The notes under the pieces are model-generated. The model did not search any database, was not told where the DNA came from, and saw nothing but the letters and a program-made list of their open reading frames with translations. Below, piece after piece: positions 1-7,536 of a stretch of DNA of 64,000 bases. The position numbers and the translations under genes were made by a program. The DNA comes from Kibdelosporangium persicum (GTDB taxonomy: Bacteria > Actinomycetota > Actinomycetes > Mycobacteriales > Pseudonocardiaceae), in NCBI RefSeq assembly GCF_013280595.1, contig NZ_JAAATY010000007.1:186001-250000 (forward strand). Direction: 5' to 3'. The first letter of the stretch is position 1, and each line of letters opens with the position of its first letter.

Positions 1-421
1 GTTCGAGCCGGAGCTGTTGGCGTGGCACGTAACCGGCTTTCGGGCTGGAGACGACGGTCCGTCCCTGCCGGGCGATCAGGTGCTGGTCCGTCGCGGTGTA
101 GTAGTCCCGCAGGCCAGGGAACATCTCGAGCTGGTAGTCCTGGTATCGCCGGGATTCGTCGATCACCCAGTCCCATTCGCGCGGCAGGTGGGCGATGCGC
201 CGAGCCGAATCCGCGCAGTGGCCGAACAACGGATGGTCGACGGTGTACTTGGCCGTGATGAACGGGCAGAAATCGGTGAGCTCGACCGCCGTGGCCGCGT
301 TCAGCACGACCGCGAACTCACTGTCCGGGTTCGCCGCGTGGTGGCCGTTCGCGTAGTACAGCGCCTCGATCGCGTGGCCGACCGGTTGGCAGTAGAAGAA
401 ATTGACCAGCACGCGTCCCAT
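1..421 (-). CDS. Partial conserved hypothetical protein, 5' end only
   Basis: An open frame runs from an ATG at 421 off the left edge of the window, so about 140 N-terminal residues are visible and the C-terminus is missing. The N-terminus (MGRVLVNFFYCQPVGHAIEAL) has a hydrophobic strand followed by a helix, as in many glycosyltransferase-like Rossmann folds, but no diagnostic motif is visible and I do not assign a function. No clear Shine-Dalgarno sequence precedes the ATG. Third codon positions are G/C rich as in neighbouring real genes. It lies downstream of tRNA-Val(CAC) on the same strand, separated by a strong hairpin. Confidence 0.6.
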   Translation of the reverse strand, partial: MGRVLVNFFYCQPVGHAIEALYYANGHHAANPDSEFAVVLNAATAVELTDFCPFITAKYTVDHPLFGHCADSARRIAHLPREWDWVIDESRRYQDYQLEMFPGLRDYYTATDQHLIARQGRTVVSSPKAGYVPRQQLRLE

Positions 422-588
422 GACGGGTGTTTCTACCGGGCGGTGCGCGGCTGGCGAAACTTGTTTTGGAGTCCCGCCGGCGGGTCCGCGACTCTGGTGC
501 CGTCCTTGCTCCACGCGGTCGGCCGGGTGTCCACAGTGGTCGTCACCGGTCGTTTCGTTACCGGGCAGAGTGATCCGCGTCTCAAGCC

Positions 589-627
589 GAAAGGCCCGGT
601 TCCCTGGAGTGGGGAACCGGGCCTTTC
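589..627 (-). terminator. Strong hairpin downstream of tRNA-Val(CAC)
   Basis: A perfect 16-bp inverted repeat (589-604 with 612-627, 7-nt loop) sits 9 bases beyond the 3' end of the minus-strand tRNA. No T-tract follows, as is common for actinobacterial hairpin terminators. It probably ends the tRNA transcript. Confidence 0.75.
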
Positions 628-636
628 GAACGCCTG

Positions 637-708
637 TGGGCAATACTGGGATCGAACCAGTGACCTCTCCGGTGTGAACGGAGCGCTCTCCCGCTGAGCT
701 AATCACCC
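637..708 (-). tRNA. tRNA-Val (anticodon CAC)
   Basis: The reverse complement folds into a full cloverleaf. The acceptor stem GGGTGAT pairs with ATTGCCC using G-T pairs, the D arm is AGCTCAGCGGGAGAGC, the anticodon stem is CTCCG/CGGAG with loop TTCACAC, and the T arm is CTGGTTCGATCCCAG. The anticodon is CAC. Its 3' half resembles, but is not identical to, that of tRNA-Val(GAC) at 1777. Confidence 0.95.
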
Positions 709-1053
709 TCTGGCCTGACAGAGACCAAGCTTACAGCAGGCTTCCAGTCGTTTGTAAGCACCCCCCTTTGTTCGGTCTGACCTGGGGAAGCTCGCTGACT
801 GTCAGATCGGGGTGAAGCCTCCGTCGCAAGATTCACGCGTTGGCGACTACCAAGTTCAGGTCGAACCCAGCACTATGTACCCGTAGGTCCAACGAAGTGA
901 TTACAGGGCGGAGTCAATCGGTCGCATAGTGTCGACGTATGGGGCCCGAACGGGTGAAGATCGACCACAATGCTATCGACGGCCAGTGCTGTTGCGTCAC
1001 AGGACTAAGGCTCAGTCGTTCAAGGCTGGGAAGGGAGCAGAAGGGTAGCGACG
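709..1053. other. Intergenic region between divergent tRNA-Val(CAC) and the SsgA-family gene
   Basis: About 345 bp without a supported gene. It must hold the tRNA promoter (minus strand) and the promoter of the sporulation gene (plus strand). A short open frame at 939-1151 overlaps the real gene out of frame and looks non-coding. The GGGAGCAGAAGGG stretch at 1030-1042 is the likely ribosome binding region for the ATG at 1054. Confidence 0.6.
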
Positions 1054-1479
1054 ATGCGCAACGATCACGTGACGCTCCGCTCGACCGCGGTCTTCGACCT
1101 GCTCGCGCCGCGGACGCCGGCCGTGCCGGTGAAGGTCGAGCTGCGCTATGACACCCGCGACCCGTATGCGGTCGTCGCGGCGTTCCGCACCGGCCGGGCG
1201 GGCTGGGTGGAGTGGGTCTTCGCGCGCGACCTCCTCGCCGACGGGCTGATCGCCGAGGCGGGTGACGGCGACGTCCGGATCAGGCCGGCCGTCGACGACC
1301 CCGAGGTCGTGGTGATCGAGTTGAGCTCGCCGTCCGGCCACGCGGTCTTCGAGGCCTCGGCGCAGGAACTGGCGGACTTCCTCGACCGGACCTACGACGT
1401 CGTCGTGCCCGGCAACGAGCACACCTGGGTCAACGTCGACGAGGCGCTGACGCACCTGATCTCCAACGACCTGACCTGA
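1054..1479 (+). CDS. SsgA-family sporulation and cell division regulator (SsgB-like)
   Basis: The 141-residue product matches the SsgA-like (SALP) family in length and sequence. Family hallmarks are visible: the N-terminal stretch RSTAVFDLLAPRTPAVPVKV, the block DPYAVVAAF, and GWVEWVFARDLLADGL near residues 50-70. In actinomycetes SsgB recruits FtsZ to division sites before sporulation septation; other SALPs control septum placement and peptidoglycan maturation. Non-Streptomyces sporulators usually keep one SsgB-type copy, so SsgB is the likely orthologue (inference). It is followed by the Gly-Cys-Val tRNA cluster and is part of the chromosomal backbone next to the integrated element. Confidence 0.93.
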   Translation: MRNDHVTLRSTAVFDLLAPRTPAVPVKVELRYDTRDPYAVVAAFRTGRAGWVEWVFARDLLADGLIAEAGDGDVRIRPAVDDPEVVVIELSSPSGHAVFEASAQELADFLDRTYDVVVPGNEHTWVNVDEALTHLISNDLT

Positions 1480-1583
1480 GGAAACGCGGAAACCGACCCC
1501 CGGTTTGAAACCCGTTTGGAGGGTCGGATAAAGTTCTGCACGTACCACCGAGGCGGGCCGAGAAGCCCGCCAAGCTGGGGCAG

Positions 1584-1656
1584 GCGGACGTAGCGCAGCT
1601 GGTAGCGCATCACCTTGCCAAGGTGAGGGTCGCGGGTTCGAGTCCCGTCGTCCGCT
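1584..1656 (+). tRNA. tRNA-Gly (anticodon GCC)
   Basis: The acceptor stem GCGGACG pairs with CGTCCGC. The anticodon stem-loop is TCACC-TTGCCAA-GGTGA, giving anticodon GCC. The T arm is CGGGTTCGAGTCCCG. First gene of a three-tRNA cluster. Confidence 0.96.
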
Positions 1657-1703
1657 CGGCGTCGGCCCCTCGGGTCGGACTCCTGGGCAGTTGACAGGAA
1701 ACT

Positions 1704-1775
1704 GGCGCAGTGGCCGAGTGGCTTAGGCAAGGGCCTGCAAAGCCCTGTACGCGGGTTCGATTCCCGCCTGCGCCT
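1704..1775 (+). tRNA. tRNA-Cys (anticodon GCA)
   Basis: The acceptor stem GGCGCAG pairs with CTGCGCC. The anticodon loop CTGCAAA gives GCA. The T arm is GCGGGTTCGATTCCCGC. It lies 47 bp after tRNA-Gly and directly abuts tRNA-Val(GAC). Confidence 0.96.
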
Positions 1776-1776
1776 C

Positions 1777-1851
1777 GGGCGATTAGCTCAGTGGGAGAGC
1801 GCTACCTTGACACGGTAGAGGTCACTGGTTCAATCCCAGTATCGCCCACCA
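1777..1851 (+). tRNA. tRNA-Val (anticodon GAC), likely integration site of the element
   Basis: The acceptor stem GGGCGAT pairs with ATCGCCC and the anticodon stem-loop CTACC-TTGACAC-GGTAG gives GAC. The discriminator A1848 is followed by an encoded CCA (1849-1851). The integrase gene on the opposite strand stops 15 bp downstream. This is the classic arrangement for a tyrosine integrase that uses a tRNA 3' end as attB, so the attL core most likely lies within about 1820-1851 (inference). Confidence 0.95.
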
Positions 1852-1865
1852 GTTATATACGCTGG

Positions 1866-3071
1866 TCAGACGGCCTGTTGACGATCTTCGTCAGCGGGCC
1901 GTTTCTCGTCTGTGGGAGCACTATGGGAGCAGGCGATCTTGACCACAGTTGTTTCTGGGTAGTGGTCAGTCCAGATCGTGCTCCCAAACTGCTCCCACCG
2001 GGCCTGGAGCCCGGCGAGCATCGCGTCGATCATCGGCCGGGTGACGTGCGAGTAGATGCCGGGGACTCCGTGGTATTTGTGGCCCATCTGTTTGTGTTGG
2101 AGGACGTCGGGCACGCCGTCCTCGATGAGCCAGGTCTTGTAGGTGTGGCGTAGGTCATGGAAGTGCATGCCGGGCTGGATGGGTGCCCATCCCAGCTTCG
2201 GGTCACCGGCCAGCGCGGGGAGCCAGACACGGCGGCGGAAGTTGGAGCGGCGGAGCAGACCACCGTCCGTGCCGGTGAACACGAACCGGGCTGTCGGGTT
2301 GCGGCGGCGCAGTTCGGCGAGCGCGTCAACGAGAAACGCCGGCAGGTACACGGTTCGCACGCTGGCCGGGGTCTTGGGTGGCCCAAGCTCGAGACGTCCC
2401 TTGATCTCATGCAGGGCGCCGACCTCCGGGTCGATGGTGATCTGTCCCGTGTCCAGGTTCGTCCGGCTCCACTGCAGTCCAGCCAGCTCGCCCCATCGCA
2501 TCCCGCTGTAGGCGGCGGTGGTGATCAGCACGGCGTTCTCGGGCGAGACGCGTCCGGCCAGGGCATCGACGTCGTCAGCGCTGGCGTGTGGACGCTCCGG
2601 CGGGCCACCGACATCTATCCGGAGTTTCCGGCAGGGGTTCGCCCCGATCAGCTCCTCGTCGACTGCTTCTCCCATGATCATCGAGAACAACGTGACGACG
2701 TCCCGGACGCTGGATTCAGCCAGTGAGCGTCGTAGCGTTTTCACCCAGCCCTTCACCACGATTCTTTTGACATCACCCAGGGGCATGTCGGCGAAGCGAG
2801 GCAGGATGTGGTTGTGCAGGTGCGAGTTGTACTTGGCCCACGTGCCGTCGCTGACGTCGTGCGCGGCTGTCCACTCGTGAATCCAGTCGCCTACCGTTGT
2901 TCGTGCGAGCCGGGGGTCGACGAACTGGTCGCGTCGCTGGTCGGACTCGACGTCCGCGGCCCGGTTCTCCGCTTGGTCTCGTGTCGCGAACCCGGTCTCG
3001 GAGTATAGGGAGCCGTCAGGAAGTCGGTATCGGACTCGAAATCCGTCTCCATGTTTCTCAACCCATGCCAC
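1866..3071 (-). CDS. int: Tyrosine-type site-specific integrase
   Basis: The 401-residue product has the phage-integrase layout: an N-terminal arm-binding segment (about residues 1-45), a SAM-like core-binding domain (about 55-160) and a C-terminal catalytic domain. The catalytic residues are all visible: R192 in SGMRWGEL, K233 in PPKTPAS, H305 and R308 in HDLRHTYKTW, H331 in MGHKYHG and the nucleophile Y340 in GIYSHV. It starts at a GTG at 3071 with GAAAGG 8 bases upstream. It points towards and ends beside tRNA-Val(GAC), so it most likely inserts the element into that gene. The next gene upstream encodes an excisionase-like protein. Confidence 0.95.
   Translation of the reverse strand: MAWVEKHGDGFRVRYRLPDGSLYSETGFATRDQAENRAADVESDQRRDQFVDPRLARTTVGDWIHEWTAAHDVSDGTWAKYNSHLHNHILPRFADMPLGDVKRIVVKGWVKTLRRSLAESSVRDVVTLFSMIMGEAVDEELIGANPCRKLRIDVGGPPERPHASADDVDALAGRVSPENAVLITTAAYSGMRWGELAGLQWSRTNLDTGQITIDPEVGALHEIKGRLELGPPKTPASVRTVYLPAFLVDALAELRRRNPTARFVFTGTDGGLLRRSNFRRRVWLPALAGDPKLGWAPIQPGMHFHDLRHTYKTWLIEDGVPDVLQHKQMGHKYHGVPGIYSHVTRPMIDAMLAGLQARWEQFGSTIWTDHYPETTVVKIACSHSAPTDEKRPADEDRQQAV
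1870..1902 (+). terminator. Hairpin after the tRNA cluster, inside the 3' end of the integrase gene
   Basis: Arms 1870-1884 and 1888-1902 pair at 13 of 15 positions around a 3-nt loop. The sequence TTCTC follows on the plus strand. It could end transcription of the Gly-Cys-Val tRNA cluster. Since it lies in element DNA, it would be supplied by the integrated element. Confidence 0.4.
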
Positions 3072-3182
3072 TTTTGCGGCCTTTCAGTAGATAGGGATCC
3101 CGGAATCGGGCGTGGTGTATTCACGCTCCATTGCTGGAAAAGCGCAACCTAAATGTGGTCACGTTCCGAAAGAGCCCTGAAG

Positions 3183-3710
3183 TTAGGCGGTCGGCCGGTA
3201 GGGCCGCTTGTTTCCGCGGTTTCGAGGTCGTGGAGCGTGCGGGGCGGCACTGCGGCGGCCGCCAGACGGTGGGACTGCGGCTCGGCGAGCGGCATCGGCC
3301 ACGATCTGGTCCAGATCTGCGCGGGAGAATCGCAAGTGTTTGCCGAGGAAGGTGCAGGGCACCTGTCGGCTGGCGGCGCGGCGCCGTAGCCAGGACTCCC
3401 GGACCTGCAACGCCGCCGCTGCTTGGGCCGGGGTGAACAGCAACGGCACTGGATCACCGGCTCCTGGGCCGGTCGCGGGCTGTACTGCACCTACCGCGGC
3501 ATCCATACCCAGGTCGGCATCCGCCGACGGCTGCGGCAAAGGAAGAGACGATGCCGTCCTGCCACTCGGACCTGTGGCCCGCTGCCCGGACTGGCGCGAT
3601 GCATCCTGCTTTGTCGGGCAGCTCTTGTTGCCACGATGGTCGTCCACGTGAGGCTGCGGTGCCGCAATGGCCTGCGCGGTCTGTTCGTGTGGGTTATAGA
3701 ACGTGGCCAT
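3183..3710 (-). CDS. Excisionase-like helix-turn-helix DNA-binding protein
   Basis: The 175-residue product has a small MerR/excisionase-type winged HTH near its C-terminal half (LLFTPAQAAAALQV, then WLRRRAASRQVPCTFLGKHL and RFSRADLDQIV). This is the usual helix-turn-helix-wing of the excisionase DNA-binding family. The N-terminal about 85 residues are low complexity and probably disordered. The ATG at 3710 was chosen because AGGGA lies 7 bases upstream; a longer open frame extends to 3848 without such support. Placed just upstream of int, it is the natural candidate for the directionality factor, or for a regulator of int. Confidence 0.75.
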   Translation of the reverse strand: MATFYNPHEQTAQAIAAPQPHVDDHRGNKSCPTKQDASRQSGQRATGPSGRTASSLPLPQPSADADLGMDAAVGAVQPATGPGAGDPVPLLFTPAQAAAALQVRESWLRRRAASRQVPCTFLGKHLRFSRADLDQIVADAARRAAVPPSGGRRSAAPHAPRPRNRGNKRPYRPTA

Positions 3711-3879
3711 GAGGCAGTCCCTTGATGGAAGGCATGCCCGATGTGTCGTCGGCTTGCGGTACGGCGGTGAGGCACGACGACTTCCGGTTGACAGACAGTT
3801 ATTCAGCGGGCGCGACGTGAATGGGTGCGTTCGTCCGCCCGGCCACACCCACCGTGTTCGCGGTGCCGTGCCGAGGTTT

Positions 3880-4125
3880 TCAGACTGGCCGTTTCCTTGC
3901 GGGATCGCGTCGTGCAGCTGATTGTGCGAGGTCAGGTTCGCCTGGTGAACACGCGTGGCGGCAGGCGCCAGTTGCCTGTCGGCCGTGAGTGGCGGCAGTG
4001 GACGGAGGCGATGCGGGCCGTGACGGCCCTGGCAGCGGGCACTCGGCCATCACCCGTACGCCGACCAGGGAGTGCCGGGAGGCTGTTAAACGGAAGGTAT
4101 GTGTAGTCGTGGTTGTGGCGCTCAT
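3880..4125 (-). CDS. Small protein of unknown function at the end of the methyltransferase cassette
   Basis: An 81-residue frame begins with an ATG that overlaps the stop of the preceding gene (ATGA, 4122-4125), so it is likely translated by coupling. The N-terminal half (MSATTTTTHTFRLTA, then VGVRVMAECPLPG) looks coding. The C-terminal half is rich in P, R, A and S and may be frame-shifted relative to its ancestor. I recognise no domain. Confidence 0.45.
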   Translation of the reverse strand: MSATTTTTHTFRLTASRHSLVGVRVMAECPLPGPSRPASPPSTAATHGRQATGACRHACSPGEPDLAQSAARRDPARKRPV

Positions 4126-5063
4126 GCCGCCTGCTCCTCGGTCTCCGCCCCGGTGGCCGGCTCACCGGAGCGGCACGACCAGGGCGAGCAGCCGTCCGGA
4201 TCGCCGTCCTCGTCATGTGCGGCCTGGGCGGTGATCAGCCGCAGATGCCGTTTGCTCTTGCCGGGGGTGTCGAGGTCGACTTGGTCGAGCGGTTGGCAGG
4301 AGCGATGCAGGAAGTACTGTCCCCGCAACTCTTGTCCTTGTTTGGTGGCGTGCGGGTAGCCGTGCCGGATGGCGTGGTCGAACTCGACTGCCTCCGTCCA
4401 CCCGTCGGGGTCGTTGTCCCGGATCCAGCGCCAGCCCGCGTTGCCGTGAAATGGACAGCCGACGCAGGCGGATTTCACCGTGTGTCCGAAGCCTCGCTCG
4501 GCGAGGAACTCCACGCATCGGGCGCGGTCGAAGCCGAGGTCGAGGAGTGGGAAGACGTTGTGCAGGAACCGTACTCCGGAGTCCTTGGCGCGTGTGATCT
4601 CGTCGAGGCTGATGCCGATCGCTTGCTCCGCGTACACTCCGCGCGGTACTCGGCGCGGGTGGGGGTAGCTGAGCAGTTCGCGGGCGGCTTTCTTGAGCGG
4701 AATGATCTTGTACTCGCTGGTGCACTGACGTCGAGCTAGTCCTCGAGATCCGTCCGGGTTGAGGGTGTGCAGGGGCATCGAAACGAAGCGGTGCTTGGGG
4801 TCGAGGGCGTCGGCGCGGATGTTCCCGGCCGACACCCGGCGCACCGGGATGCCCTTCGTCGCCGCGTGCGCGGTCAGCCGGTCGAGGTTGGCGTACACGG
4901 CGCGCGGCTCCCAGCCTGTGTCCGCGAAAAGGGCAACGTCGAAGCGGGGGATTTCGCCTTCGCACGCCAGGAGCAACACGGTCGTGCTCTGCACACCGGC
5001 ACCCAGAGACAGCAGTCGCAACGCAGGCCCGGCATCAGGAACCGCCAGGTTTCTCGCGGTCAT
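4122..5063 (-). CDS. PP-loop ATPase, PAPS-reductase-like, possible nucleic-acid modification enzyme
   Basis: The 313-residue product has an N-terminal PP-loop of the adenine nucleotide alpha-hydrolase superfamily (RLLSLGAGVQSTTVLLL, residues 16-32). It also has RRQCTSEYKIIP with C114, and SACVGCPFHG with C200 and C203. This three-cysteine pattern suggests bound metal or an iron-sulfur cluster. Relatives include PAPS reductase and the DndC sulfur-transfer protein of DNA phosphorothioation. Proteins of this type occur in phages and integrative elements next to DNA methyltransferases. The start at 5063 overlaps the stop of the cytosine methyltransferase gene (ATGA). The substrate is unknown; a role in DNA modification is inferred from context. 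A longer open frame to 5246 is contained within the upstream gene. Confidence 0.8.
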   Translation of the reverse strand: MTARNLAVPDAGPALRLLSLGAGVQSTTVLLLACEGEIPRFDVALFADTGWEPRAVYANLDRLTAHAATKGIPVRRVSAGNIRADALDPKHRFVSMPLHTLNPDGSRGLARRQCTSEYKIIPLKKAARELLSYPHPRRVPRGVYAEQAIGISLDEITRAKDSGVRFLHNVFPLLDLGFDRARCVEFLAERGFGHTVKSACVGCPFHGNAGWRWIRDNDPDGWTEAVEFDHAIRHGYPHATKQGQELRGQYFLHRSCQPLDQVDLDTPGKSKRHLRLITAQAAHDEDGDPDGCSPWSCRSGEPATGAETEEQAA

Positions 5064-6445
5064 GCCGCAGCCACCTCCCACCCCGGCTGCCGGCCGGTGT
5101 GGACAAGCGCGGCGAGGTCGTCCAGCAGCAGGGACACCGCGTGGGCGGCTTGCTGGGGAACGACACCGTTGCCCAGCGCGCGCAGTAGGACGGTGCGTGG
5201 CAGCGGGAGATCGGTGACCCAGCCGGGCTCCAGCCCTTGGAGCCATTCGACGAACGTGGGTGCGAGCACGGGGCGGCCGTGCCTGCCTGGTTGCGTCGGG
5301 AAGGGTGCTCGTCGTCCGAGCACGCGCTCCCAGCGCCGGACGGCCGGTGTGTAGGCACCCCAGTCCAGACCGGACGCAGATGCCGAGGTGTCATTCAGGA
5401 CGGTTGATGCCGGGACAGCTACGAGGTGCCGTCCGCGGCGTTCGGGCCGGGCAGGCGCATGACCGCTGAGGGCAGCATGAGGTCGCCTTTGGAGCCGCGT
5501 TGCGCCGGGCCGTCCTTCGTCCCGTCGGTCGCTCGTGGGGTCGGCAGCAACGTTTCTGGGGCCGTCAGCATCCGGGCTTCGTCGGGGAGTGCCGGCCCAC
5601 CGCGCTGCGTCTTGTGGGTGCAGTTCTTCGCGTCCGACGCTGTGGGGGTGGGCAGGAGTTTGACGATCGCGTTCACTGCGTCGTGCAGGCTCACTTGTCG
5701 TCCGCGGGCACGGCGACGGGCGGGGTCGGCTGCTCCTCGGTGATCCCCGTCGCGGGCTTGTGGGGTGGGCAGCATCGGTGTTGGTGCGGTTGCGGGGCCA
5801 GGCGAGCAGGAACACGCGTTCGCGTCGGTGGGCTGCGCCGATGTCGGCGGCGCGGACGCTACGCCAGAGCGCGTCATACCCTGCTTCGGCCAGGTCGCCG
5901 AGTACACGGTGGAGTCCTCCCGCGCGCCAGCGAAGCGCGGCGACGTTCTCCAGCACGACGAGCGCGGGTCGTAGTACGCGAATGCCTGCCACGATGTCGG
6001 TCCACAGGCCACTGCGGGTTCCTTTCTCGATGCCCACGCGCCGTCCGGCGGCGGAGATGTCCTGGCAGGGAAATCCGGCGGTGAACACCTCGACGGGCGC
6101 GATACCGCGCCAGTTGATGCCGCGGATATCGCCGAGGTTGGGCACGCTCGGCATCCGGGCGGTGAGGATCTGCGCGATGTGTGGGTCGGAGTCGGCGCAC
6201 CACGCGATTCGTCCTCCGCCGAGCGCGGCCAGCACGCCGAGGTCAAGCCCGCCGTACCCGGTGCACACCGAGCCGATGACCGGGCCTGGACTCGCGGTGA
6301 CCGACAGCGTGCCGGGAACGGTTTCCAGCGCGGTGTGCGGTGTGGCCGCCCGCTCCGCCCTCGCCGCCGTGGTGGTGACGGCGACGAGGGCGGGGGCGGA
6401 GCTGTTCGCCGGTGGATGTGTGGTGCGGCGTGATTGGACGCTCAT
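5060..6445 (-). CDS. DNA (cytosine-5) methyltransferase, middle part frame-displaced
   Basis: The 461-residue frame has the C5-methyltransferase core. Motif I is VCTGYGGLDLGV (60-71). The catalytic motif IV is GFPCQDIS with the nucleophilic Cys at 127. Motif VI is LENVAAL (165-171), motif VIII is RRERVFLLAW, and motif X is ALGNGVVP near the C-terminus. Between about 5780 and 5420 this frame turns into R/P/S-rich nonsense. The next frame over that stretch reads LLPTP repeats (LLPTPTASDAK, LLPTPRATDGTKDG) typical of actinobacterial enzymes of this type. The simplest reading is one extra base near 5785 and one missing near 5425, with net length kept. The gene overlaps both neighbours by ATGA, so it belongs to one translationally coupled cassette. 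Activity depends on whether the displacement is real. Confidence 0.85.
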   Translation of the reverse strand: MSVQSRRTTHPPANSSAPALVAVTTTAARAERAATPHTALETVPGTLSVTASPGPVIGSVCTGYGGLDLGVLAALGGGRIAWCADSDPHIAQILTARMPSVPNLGDIRGINWRGIAPVEVFTAGFPCQDISAAGRRVGIEKGTRSGLWTDIVAGIRVLRPALVVLENVAALRWRAGGLHRVLGDLAEAGYDALWRSVRAADIGAAHRRERVFLLAWPRNRTNTDAAHPTSPRRGSPRSSRPRPSPCPRTTSEPARRSERDRQTPAHPHSVGREELHPQDAARWAGTPRRSPDADGPRNVAADPTSDRRDEGRPGATRLQRRPHAALSGHAPARPERRGRHLVAVPASTVLNDTSASASGLDWGAYTPAVRRWERVLGRRAPFPTQPGRHGRPVLAPTFVEWLQGLEPGWVTDLPLPRTVLLRALGNGVVPQQAAHAVSLLLDDLAALVHTGRQPGWEVAAA

Positions 6446-7536
6446 GCCGCCCTGCTGTCTGACACGCTCGGGTTGGTGGCGTGTCGTGCTCGGCTTGCGG
6501 GGGAGCGTCGGGAACGTGGGCGGTCTGTCGCGATTGCCGAGCCCGCGGTTCGGCGCAGCGGAGTGCGGAACACCAGCACGTCCTCGTGTGCGATGAGGTG
6601 CAGCGGTAGTCCGGCTTCGCGTTGTTTGCGGATGAAGTCGCGCTGGAAGAACGACCCCCTCGGGACGAGGTCGGTCTCGGCTGCCCGTGCGAGTAGTGCG
6701 ACGCAGCGTTCGACGGGGATCAGTCCGGCGTGCAGGCCGCAGGCAAGGATCTGGGAGGGCAGGTCGATCAGTTCGGCGTGTTCGCGCCAGGGCCGGATGG
6801 TGATGGCGATGTGCCCGCCGGGCCGCAGGAACGGCACCAGTCCGGTGAGGATGCGGGTGAATCCGGTCAGCAGGCGGTGGTGGCCGATGTTGGCGAGGTT
6901 GCCGCGGTCGAGGGTGTTGCCGTAAAGGTGGTGGTACTTCTGTACGCCTTGGCCTGGTGCGACGGCGACCTGTCCGTGGGTGGAGGGCCCGTAGGGCGGT
7001 GAGGTGACCACGAGCGCGGCCTGGCCGAGGTACTCCGGCGGTAGCAGGGAGCCGATCTGGCGGGCGTCGCCATGGAACACCCGCCCCTCATGCTGCGTCC
7101 CGGCGGCGTGGGCGCGTTGCAGGTTAACTCGGGTGACGTGGGCCCAGTGTGGTTCGTACTCGATGCCGACGGCGCGTCGCCCGGCGTGCAGGGCTTCGAC
7201 GAGGCTGGTGCCGATCCCGCACATCGGGTCGAGCACCAGATCGCCGGGGTCGGTGTAGTGCGTGATGGCGTGGGCGGCGACGGCGGGGAGCATCTTGGCC
7301 GGATGTGCGGTCGATTCGGCCACGTAGCGGTTCTTGCGCTGGGCCGCCGGGGAGATCTGCGCGGTCGTCCACACCGACACCGCCGGCTCCCGCGGGTGGT
7401 CCTCGCCGGTGCGGTCGACCGGGGTCGTGGCGTGTGGTGGTGCCGGGTCGGGCAGGGCGTGGAGGAAGCGGTCGTCAGCCACGGGCGTGCCTTCCTGACG
7501 GTGGTCTCCGGGGTGTGGGATCGGCGCGCCAGTCAT
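6442..7536 (-). CDS. SPPY-motif DNA methyltransferase (N4-cytosine or N6-adenine)
   Basis: The 364-residue product has the SAM-binding motif LDPMCGIGTSLVEAL (102-116), the acidic residue after strand 2 in GIEYEPHW, and the catalytic motif TSPPYGP (178-184). A C-terminal strand (HEDVLVFRTP) is seen in TRM11-like and beta-class DNA methyltransferases. SPPY is most typical of N4-cytosine enzymes but also occurs in N6-adenine ones. No separate target recognition domain or restriction endonuclease is visible nearby. It overlaps the upstream gene (ATGA at 7533-7536) and the downstream cytosine methyltransferase (6442-6445). It may protect the element from host restriction or epigenetically control transfer (inference). 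Confidence 0.88.
   Translation of the reverse strand: MTGAPIPHPGDHRQEGTPVADDRFLHALPDPAPPHATTPVDRTGEDHPREPAVSVWTTAQISPAAQRKNRYVAESTAHPAKMLPAVAAHAITHYTDPGDLVLDPMCGIGTSLVEALHAGRRAVGIEYEPHWAHVTRVNLQRAHAAGTQHEGRVFHGDARQIGSLLPPEYLGQAALVVTSPPYGPSTHGQVAVAPGQGVQKYHHLYGNTLDRGNLANIGHHRLLTGFTRILTGLVPFLRPGGHIAITIRPWREHAELIDLPSQILACGLHAGLIPVERCVALLARAAETDLVPRGSFFQRDFIRKQREAGLPLHLIAHEDVLVFRTPLRRTAGSAIATDRPRSRRSPASRARHATNPSVSDSRAA

Noticed and set aside
637-708. tRNA-Val(CAC) as second attachment site of the element
   Set aside because: Its 3' half resembles that of tRNA-Val(GAC) but differs at several positions, it is in opposite orientation and it lies outside the element next to chromosomal genes.
2157-2726. 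Plus-strand frames across the integrase
   Set aside because: The minus-strand integrase has every catalytic residue. The plus-strand frames have no domain or start signal.
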